Origin: Cryptomeria japonica
Taxonomy: Eukaryota; Streptophyta; Pinopsida; Cupressales; Cupressaceae
NCBI RefSeq assembly: GCF_030272615.1
Contig: NC_081407.1
Location: 144,590,897-144,654,896, forward strand
Direction: 5' to 3'
Length of the DNA stretch: 64,000 nt
Shown: one piece after another, positions 56,113-64,000 of the stretch
Position numbering within the stretch: position 1 is the first letter of the stretch
How the letters are laid out: the number at the start of each line of letters is the position of its first letter
Translations under genes and position numbers: made by a program
The notes under the pieces: model-generated
Database searches by the model: none
Seen by the model: only the letters and a program-made list of their open reading frames with translations
Told to the model about the DNA's origin: nothing

Positions 56113-58640
56113 TTTTACCAAGTGATGATTTTAACGCAACACTCAACAATTCGGAGAAATAGGGAGGTATCATGTTAAAAAAATAGAATACAACAAGACT
56201 TTCAAGAATGTGTGGACTCCAATCACCTCAGGGAAGTAGTCTCAAACAATGGAAAGTTCACGTGGAGGAATAGAAGACAGGGTTTCACTTGCATTGCAGA
56301 GAAGCTAGGCAGATTCTTCCTTCATGGGGACTGGTCTAAGGTTTCGGGATTGTTAGAGGCTTCAATTTTACCCTATAGTGGGTTGGATCAATTCCCGAAA
56401 CAACTACTCTTTGCCATGGACCCATACTCTGGAGGTTCTCCCTTCAAATTCGAGAAGATGTGGATCCTCCCTTTAGATTCGAGAAGATGTGGATCAGAGA
56501 CCCATCTCTCCATGATCTTCCTGCTCAGTGGTGGTAGGAATGTTGGGTAGGAAATCACTCTAAGATGTTCATTTTCCACACAAAATTATCATACATCAAA
56601 GCCAAATTAAAGGAATGGAACAAGGTGCATTTCAAGAATATATTTACAGAAAGGGAGAGGATTGAAAGTGAGTTGAGGGCCTTGAGTGAAGTTGTCATTA
56701 TGAATGGCATGAGGGATGAAGAATTCGGGAAGGAGCAGAGTCTTAAAGTAGAGAAAGCAGAAATTCTTGCTAGAGAAGAACAATTCTGGAGACAAAAGTC
56801 AAGGAAACTTTGTCTTAAAGAAGGGGATACAAATACAAAATTCTTCCACAACGCTGCAATTACTAATAGAAACGGAAACAAAATTTTGGAGCTGACTAGA
56901 GAAGATGGGATAGTAGCTAGATCCAAAGAGGAGACCGGTCTTGAAGTGGTCTGTTATTTTCAAAATCTTTTAAATCAAAATAATCAATAAAATAAATTAG
57001 AGAGCAATCAAAGAAGAATTCCTCAATCAAATCCCTAGCATCATTACAGAAGAGGACAATAAGGAGCTCACAAAAATCATTACTCTGGAGGAACTCAAAA
57101 AGGCCACCTTTCAAATGGCTCCAGACAAGGCTCCTGGGTCAAATGGCTTTCCAGGCTGTTTCTATAAAACATTTTGGGAAATCATCAAGGATGACCTATA
57201 AAAAGTTGTGGAGGAGTCAAGGAAAAAAACAATTATTCTTGGTGCAATCAACCATACCTTTGTAGCCCTCATTCCCAAGAAAAAAGATGCAACAGGTATG
57301 AGTGATTACCGTCCAATTGCTTTATGTGACACTTGTTATAAAATCGTCAAAAGAGCAGAGCGGTTTTGCTATTGTGGCTCACGAAGTGGTTCACACAGCT
57401 AAAAAAACTCGGAAAACCTTGCATGATCATCAAGTTGGATATTCTAAAAGACTATGATCTGGTGGATAGAAGCTTCATGTTAGATGTCTTGTCCAGATTT
57501 GGTTTTGGTATCCCCTGGGTGGGATGGGTAAGAGGATGCATTGAAACCCCAAAGTTCTCTATCCTAATCAATGGTGTGGCTAATGGGTACTTTAGCACTA
57601 GCAAGGAGTTAAGGCAAGGTGATCCTTTATCCCCATATCTTTTCATTATTATGGCAGAGGCCTTTGGAAGGAGTATCACTCAAGCTAGGCTGATGGGGAA
57701 ATGGAGTGGAATAGAGATCACTCCAGGCATAGAGCCAGATACACATCAACAATTTGTTGATGACATTATTTTATTTGGGGAAGCGTCAAGGGGTGAAGCT
57801 AGGAGTATCAGATCTTTGCTAGACAATTATAGCAGGGCCTTGAGTCAATCCATAAACTAGCGCAAGTCTGAAGTCTTTTTTCTCAATGTACAATCGGGCC
57901 TCCGACAATTGTCAGGATTCTGGGTCTAAAAGTGGCAAACTTTCCTGGGAAACTCCTAGGGCTACCCTTGTTTGGAGGGATCATCGAAAAGTGTTATTGG
58001 GATTGTCTGAGAGAGAATTGCAAAAAACAAATGGAGCTTTGGAAGGGAAATTGTCTTACGTCGACTGGTAGGCTACTCATGGTCAAAGCGGTTCTATTGG
58101 CAATGTCAATCTATTCCATAACTTGTATGAAATTACCTTCAACGGTAGAAGATAGTCTCAATCAAATTTTGAGGAAATGTTTTTGGACTAGCCTACATGA
58201 GAATAAAAAGCAGACATTATTGGCTTGGGATAAGGTGTGTAGGCTAAGGGAAGCCAATGAGGCAAGGGTTAGGCAACTCAATATCATGAACTTGGCTCTA
58301 GGAGCAAAGCTATCAAGGATGATGGCCAAGTCCAACTTGAAATGGGTCTGGATCCTCAAAAGAAAGTATTTAGACACAAATGATCCAATCAACATCCTAA
58401 GGGTCAGGAATCCCCCAAAAGGTTTGGCCATTTGGAATTTCATCTGCGAAAGCAAGGATATTGTGACGAAGCACATCAACTTGAGAAGTATGTAACAACC
58501 TCTCTACCTGTTTCTAGGAAGACTCATGGGATGGCCACCAAAAGTTGTGTGTCGATCCTAATTTATGTAATTATGGAGGTGTTGTCAAGATCAATGGCAT
58601 TGATAAATGGTGTTGGAAATCCCTAGAGAATATATATGCC
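56113..58640 (+). pseudogene. LINE ORF2 remnant: endonuclease end and reverse transcriptase
   Basis: DDFNATLNNSEK at about 56116-56151 matches the GDFN motif of L1 endonuclease. KFTWRNRRQGF and DQFPKQLLFA (usual SDH-P) follow at 56250-56410. The linker has FWRQKSRKLCLKEGDTNTKF near 56780-56840. RT pieces: FVALIPKKKDATGMSDYRPI near 57257-57315, KLDILKDYDLVDRSF near 57430-57475, RQGDPLSPYLF near 57610-57645 and the active-site FVDD near 57752-57763. A deletion before AIVVAHEVVHT (57367) removes about 40 residues. LPLFGGIIEKCYW and the later TSTGRLLMVKAVLL are typical of the segment after RT. Several stops and shifts are present. Confidence 0.85.
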
Positions 58641-59660
58641 CCCCAAGATCAAAAGGACATGCTTGCAAGTAAATGATAAAAAATTAGGTGGTGTGCTTCC
58701 AAGGATGGGGAATACAAAGTGAAACTTGGTTACTGTATAAAGGAAGTGACAGAATCCAACAGTCATTGGCTAGTCAAGCTTTTATTGGGGAAAGATGTAC
58801 TTCCCAAATCAAGTGTTTTTCTTGGCTAGCCATACAGAGTAGAATTTTGACACAAGAAAGTTAGCCAAGATAGGTATACAAGAGTAATCTGAAAACTGCA
58901 AATCACCTATTATGGACTTGTCCCTTTGCACGATTCTGTTGAAAAAATTTGCTTGGATTGAAAGAGTGGTTCATTTCATGGCCTAGAGGTGTGTACAAGG
59001 GTTATGTTTAACAACGTATGGCCTAGAGGTGTGTAAAAGGACTTTCAAGGAACAATCATTGTCTTAGTGTAAAAAATGGAAGCCTCTATAGTGAAACTTG
59101 TCGATGAAGCGGCCAAAAGGAAAACAAGAAAATCCAATGTTTTCACTAATAGGGATAACAAATTAATGACAAGATTCCCTAGTTTGATGGTCCCAAGGGA
59201 ATATGAATTGGCTCAAATGGATGACTTAGCAAATTGGCTCAAATGGATGACTTAGCAAAACAACTGAAGGATAGAATCTAGCAAGCCTGGAAAAAAGATT
59301 GGATAAATTTTGATGAGGCCTCTTAGGGTAATCCAGACCATGTAGGGGTAGCTTATGTGGCCTGGAATGATCAAGGCCTCTTAGTGATTTGAAATAACTG
59401 GGTGGTGAATTGGCAACTTGAGAGATGGCTTGCTCCTATTCTAGAGACTCTAAATGGCGTTGACGAGTAGTCACATCTTCTGAGTTGGAAATGGGATCAT
59501 GGGATCTAGCAAAGCAATTGGCTTACACATTGAAGCATGAGTTGGGACTAATGCTAGACGGGTTTCGAAAAAGATCGTGAGGACAACTATGGTACGCAAG
59601 GACAATTTCTTAAATGACCCAACAGGTGTGGATGTGACAAGGGAGGTCACATTGATTGAG
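58641..59660 (+). pseudogene. LINE 3' part: zinc-finger-like and RNase H-like remnant
   Basis: Around 58740-58960 broken frames look like the zf-RVT segment (HWLVKLLL near 58767, NHLLWTCPFARF near 58910). At 59300 WINFDEAS, a TAG, then GNPDHVGVAYVAW is the start of an RNase H domain (usual NFDGAS-GNPG), with the TAG in place of an Arg-type codon. Only the first half of that domain is readable. A duplicated 26-base word containing GGCTCAAATGGATGACTTAG lies near 59209-59260. Confidence 0.65.
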
Positions 59661-60250
59661 TACCTATTTTTGGAAAGTTAGCCAAGTGACGTATTAATCA
59701 TACATGGAACACCGATATTCCATGTAGGGGAAAGGACCCAATAGTTGTGCACCCTAACTTCGCGCTTCTCAAAATCTTACAACAGCTTACTTGGCAAATC
59801 CCCTACTTATAACTAAGGTTTCAACTAAAGTTTCACGGTCACATCATCAAATATGATGTCACATGAGTATACTTTTTGTCAAGGTGTCCAAAACAGCCCA
59901 AAAAAAATGAGACCAATAGGTGTGCAAAAAAGCCTAAATATTTGTGCAGTTGATGTGGCATCACATGATTGGTTACTTTTCACAGCAAATGATATATTTC
60001 ATTCAATTATTGATACTTATCATATAACTATTGATACAATATTATACAATATACAAAAATTGGACATTACTGGATCCTTTCCCTTAATATTGCTTGGAGT
60101 TTGGAGTGGCACGCATGCTAGGTTGTAGAGAGTCAAGCTTCCATGATAACAACTAACAACTAGGCCTTTTATAAGGTACGGCCCGAATGGTGCGATCATA
60201 ATGACAGCTACTCACTCGACCGGTAACCTTTTCGGAGACGATTTATATAT
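59661..60250. other. Intergenic stretch, no gene seen
   Basis: No domain. The 90-codon plus frame at 59853 has no family. TATATATATGG at 60244-60254, just before the next frame, is TATA-like. Confidence 0.4.
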
Positions 60251-60952
60251 ATGGAGAAAATGGCAGAAAAGCCACTTCATTTCCTTCCACTCTTGCGTAA
60301 TCTAAAAGCTATAGCGATGGATACCCCTGTTCTTTTGGAAGCAACCCAATAGCAGATGTGTTTCTTACGTGAAATTTTGGAAAAACGCGTGCTCATGGTG
60401 ATGGAGTCGAAACATCCCCAGATTTTGCGTGCAGTAAAGAAGGTTCTGGGAACTGAGTTCCTACGAGCGTCTCACAAATACAAAGTGAATTCGAGTATCA
60501 CGGCAATGTTCCTCGCCGTTTGTATTCAGATAAATAGATGTGGTTCATGGCTGCTGGGTGAGGTGAGAAAATTTGCAAATTGTGCAAACAATGGAGCTGG
60601 AAAACTTCAATCGTAGTCAAGTGGAGAAGAATCGAAATTTGGCATTCTTGCTCTTTGTGATAAGCAATCTGACCAAGCCAGAGACATGATTTGGTAAAAT
60701 TTGTGAGGCGGGGAGGTCTTCAGGGCCGCAAGGATATTAGGGGTGGATGAAAATGATGTAATTGAGGGGAATGACTGGGGCTTAGGCAAAGGGGGAATTG
60801 TGGATTCCAAATGACACGAGACTCATTGAAGAAATAGCTGCAGAGGAGGCACATGTTGGATGCGGACGGAACTACCCCAATCATTGCTCAGGCTGCTGCA
60901 ACTCAGACTGTGTACGAAAATTATCTCGAGCCCTTTGAAGAGTGAGTGATTA
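60251..60952 (+). pseudogene. Unidentified broken frame, possible host-gene relic
   Basis: Not recognised. From the ATG at 60251 (MEKMAEKPLHFLPLLRNLKA) the frame is open for 33 codons, hits a TAG at 60350-60352, then continues in the same frame for 86 codons to 60616 (VLMVMESKHPQILRAVKKVL and similar). Codon use is less AT-rich than the surroundings. Later plus-strand pieces near 60640-60790 (VFRAARILGVDENDVIEG) and 60860-60950 (ENYLEPFEE, stop) may belong to the same gene after frameshifts. TATA-like sequence lies directly before it. It could be a processed or decayed gene, but the identity is unknown. Confidence 0.35.
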
Positions 60953-63669
60953 TACAAACAGTATCGATGATGGCATGGTGATTATAGGTTATAGGTTATG
61001 TTTAGTCATATGTAGATGGTCTAGTTTTCGTTGTACCCAGATTGTTTTTTGATGTTCACTGGTAGAGAACAATGTGAAGAGTACATAAACTATCTTTTGG
61101 TTCCTTTTTGAGTCTATTGCATTTTGGATAGGAAGTAACAGCACACAAGCACCTATTTACTAACTAAAGAAAACTTTAGTAATATGGTACTTTAAAAACA
61201 AATTTTCACTTTTTTTTAGAAAAAAGTCTTTTACTAATTGTTTAATAAAAACACATATTTCTCTCTTATTAATTTTCATATAAATACTACTTGTTAATCT
61301 CTATAAACAATTATAAACAATTAAAAAATCATGATACAGTCTAAAATAAATTACTAAATTATTATAATATTTTATTTTTCTATTTCCCTTGTAATATTAA
61401 GGGAACTTTATATGTATCAAATAACTTTCCCTTCTCTATAGATATGTAGCAAATTCTTCGAAGGGGTAGATGCACTCTCCAAATTGAATCTGTATTAGAA
61501 AAAATCATATAGTTTTAATGAACATTAATATTTTTAAATAACACACTTAATATCATGTGGTATATAAAAACCTTAAGACTTAATCAGGAGGAAACTACTA
61601 CAAATCCATGAAAAAGACAACAAAAAAAATTAGCTCATAAATTTAAAAATTCCAAAATACAGTCAACCCTCAAGTCCATATTGTTACTTTGTTTAACTAT
61701 TTGGGAAATAGATAAATTGCCTTTGTTGTTGTCATTTTTCCTATGAAAAGACAAACATATTATAAACTGGAACTAATTTATTGTTGCCGGCTGTTATCTG
61801 ACTAGTAATTTTTCCGAGTCAGTTGTGTTTTGAAACAAAAAAAAATGTAAAAATACTACATGCCCGAAACAACATTCAATACAAACAACAATCTCAGAAA
61901 AATGCAAATTTCTTTTACTATCTCTAAAACAAAATAGGTCACAACTAACAATATTTCTAACTGCGAGCTGCATACTTCAGCAAACAAAACATGTAACACT
62001 CACTGGAGATAACACAAAACTAGACGAATGTAAGATGCATTAAAAAGACCAAAAAATAAAGAGCTTGTGCTAAGATAATCACTCTTATTGTTTCAGATGT
62101 AACTGTAAGAGAAAGTTGAAACATCCATTCCATTGAACAAACCCTAGGCTCTAAACCCTAGAAATCCATAAAAAAAATTTAAAAAATTGAATCCGTACCA
62201 TTGAACGAAACCCTAGGCTCTCTAAACCCTATGTATCCACAAAAGAAACGCAGTAAACATTACCGAAATACATCGCATCATACGCGCATTATACCATTTA
62301 GGTCAGGGATCCGTCAATAAACTCAGAAAAGCAACCAGAGACATAATATATAACCTAAAATAGTTGAACAAACCCTAATAAACCTCAAATAAGTTGTCAA
62401 AGAACAAGTAAAATGTGCGGCAATTCTCTGAATAACAGGGCATAAAAAAGGCCTGCAATCCTTGAGATTGCCGTTGTATATTGATATAGGCCGGGTGAAA
62501 TAAGATGCTCAAATTACTTATCTTGTAAGATTGCAGCACCTTTTGGTATCGGCCGAATCTCAGGAAGCTCAAATCGTTTTTACTGTAACAGACAACAAAA
62601 CTCCTCTTACGGTACCATAAACATCTGAATGAGTTGATCTCGATATATAGGCCAAAGTTAGGTTAAGGACTTAGAAAAGTTTAGGTCAAGGACATGATTT
62701 TATTGAGGTGAACTTGAAACGGGGCCTACATACATGATTTTATTGAGGTGAACTTGAAACGGGGCCTACATTCGATGCTTATTTTATTGTCAAGTAAATT
62801 ATCTAGTATATATTACATGCATATTTGATTCTAATTTATAATTTTTTAATAAAGTTTACAACAATTTTTTTTAATAGGAGTCTTTTCAATATCTTGATTG
62901 TTATTATAATATGTTTTAAAAATACACTCATATAGCCATCAAATTTAGATCTTGAAATTTTGAATCATGAGTCAGTAGTTTTGTTGTACTTCAATTTGGA
63001 AGGTCCAAAAGGGTATATTAAGAGAAGCCAATTATCATTTCAATTTATTTTGCATCATTTATTGAATGTCTTCTTTAAATTAGTGTGAGAAAATATAGAA
63101 TATTACGGAGTTTAATTTAGATTAATAGCCAAGCAAAAAAAATATCATAGGTTCATGTGTAAATGACAACAAAGTAAAAGTGTACAACTTTGTATAAGAT
63201 TGTATCATTTGTCATCATATACATGTATTAATATATTACTTCAAAATAGGTACAAAACTTAATGGGAGAGGCATTTGGATGTATTTTTCTCCATTACATT
63301 TTGCCCCACTTTAAGGTGTGTGTAAACCCTGAATAAATCATGTGTCTTTAAGTATGTAGCACTCACAAGTCATGCATATACAATAAAGTAAATATTCACA
63401 CTCAAATGGATGAGGATTCATACTCATATGGGTCCATGTAAAGTAATAGACCTTACAAGATGTGATCATGTAGATATGGATTATGTGAATTTCTCCTATA
63501 GAGTCTTGCAAGGTAGGGAAGAAAAAGATTCCATAAGTATCTTCTAACTTGCAAGACAAATCAAGTACATAAAATGAGAGCATTAGTGATCATGTATACC
63601 CCCTTTATTTGGTTGTCCAACAAGGTGCAATTAAGTGAAGGACGATTGCAATGATAAATCAATAGCAAT
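60953..63669. other. AT-rich region without a recognised gene
   Basis: Frames are short and without domains. Two local duplications are seen: CCATTGAACAAACCCTAGGC near 62132 with a relative near 62200, and a 42-base tandem pair at about 62697-62774 containing GATTTTATTGAGGTGAACTT. GC content rises mildly at 62270-62640, and a TATATATCG-like word on the minus strand near 62640 could be a promoter, but no clear frame follows. Confidence 0.4.
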
Positions 63670-64000
63670 TGTAGACACTTAAAATCCACGTTCATATTTT
63701 AACCTGACATTTTTATGCTTCCATCAATTTGTATCATTAATCCTACAACACGTCTTACTAATTAGTTAAATAAAAATATTTAAATAATTAGGCAATCTTT
63801 CCTCTAATGGTCAATTCAATAAATCATATTTATTTAATTAATTAAACCAGCTCCCCTTCACTAATTGATTAAATTATATTTAATAAATTCTTGCAAGATT
63901 ATTCCGCTACTAATTAAGCATATAAATGTTATTTGAATTAAGTAACATAATGAACATTCGGGTCATATCATTTTCAAAATAGAAAAAATAATTTCCACCT
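63670..64000 (+). repeat. Start of a Tat-type LTR, cut by the window end
   Basis: TGTAGACACTTAAAATCC on plus corresponds to the minus-strand start of the element 1 LTR (TGTAGACACTC). It is followed by AT-rich modules with TATTTATTTAATTAATTAAA near 63828. So an LTR of the same type probably starts here. The rest is outside the window. Confidence 0.6.

Larger units (their letters stand above)
55571..59660 (+). mobile_element. Decayed L1-type LINE with internal deletions
   Basis: Plus-strand pieces follow LINE order: an ORF1-like start, the C-terminal part of an apurinic endonuclease, the linker before RT, RT, a thumb/zinc-finger region and an RNase H-like end. Large parts are missing between ORF1 and endonuclease and within RT, so it is an internally deleted relic. 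RNase H downstream of RT is typical of plant L1 elements. I could not define a poly(A) tail or target duplications. Confidence 0.8.

Noticed and set aside
60607-60810. Minus frame that looks like a transit peptide (Ser/Pro-rich)
   Set aside because: The plus strand has a longer, more continuous coding trace at the same place. The minus frame is short and alone.
62375-62572. Minus-strand first exon with upstream TATA-like word
   Set aside because: The frame begins with TTG and not ATG, and no domain or splice structure could be supported.

Overview
The window looks like repeat-rich nuclear DNA from a large-genome seed plant, most likely a gymnosperm. This is inferred from the kinds of retroelement, their dense nesting and the AT-rich filler between them. 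No intact host gene was found. Nearly all coding sequence belongs to LTR retrotransposons or a LINE, plus remnants of a leucine-rich-repeat receptor-like protein and one unidentified broken reading frame.

Positions 1-28936 are a nested stack. Element 1 (1-12307, minus, leaving the window at its left) is a Ty3/gypsy element of Tat type. It has gag, protease, reverse transcriptase, a degenerate RNase H, a second acquired RNase H and integrase. It sits inside the 5' LTR of element 2 (12308-18968, plus), a non-autonomous Tat-like element with gag and a protease-like domain but no RT or integrase. Element 2 in turn abuts element 3 (minus; 18969-23297 plus 28485-28936), a tRNA-iMet-primed element. 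Element 3 carries zinc knuckles and a long open frame of unknown function (345 codons, an amber stop, 460 codons) with a TATA-like box upstream. The young element 4 (23298-28479, minus) is inserted in the LTR of element 3. It is flanked by a CCAAT duplication, and its two 481-bp LTRs differ at only 2 positions. It encodes gag plus a protease-like domain and lacks integrase and RT.

Positions 28937-37080 hold simple-sequence and satellite DNA. A roughly 3.7-kb array of 20-bp units in both orientations (29434-34925) is split by a solo LTR (29923-31740, target duplication ACACC). It is followed by a long polypurine block that flips abruptly to polypyrimidine at about 35820. A second solo LTR (35980-36667, target duplication ATCCA) lies in the pyrimidine block.

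Positions 37081-51186 hold two copies of a roughly 0.7-kb repeat with a long (TC)n tract, receptor-like-protein remnants at 39385-39555 and 40504-41159, and four tRNA-like A-box/B-box modules on the minus strand at 42447-42966. Element 5 (44973-50503, minus) is an older relative of element 4. It interrupts the second repeat copy and has itself taken in about 665 bp of foreign, possibly organellar, DNA.

Positions 51187-64000 hold AT-rich filler, a decayed chromovirus-like gypsy remnant (about 53470-55360), a decayed L1-type LINE (55571-59660), an unidentified broken frame near 60251, and the start of another Tat-type LTR at 63670. Inactivating point changes are mostly amber stops and G-to-A or C-to-T changes, as expected if methylated repeats have decayed by cytosine deamination.
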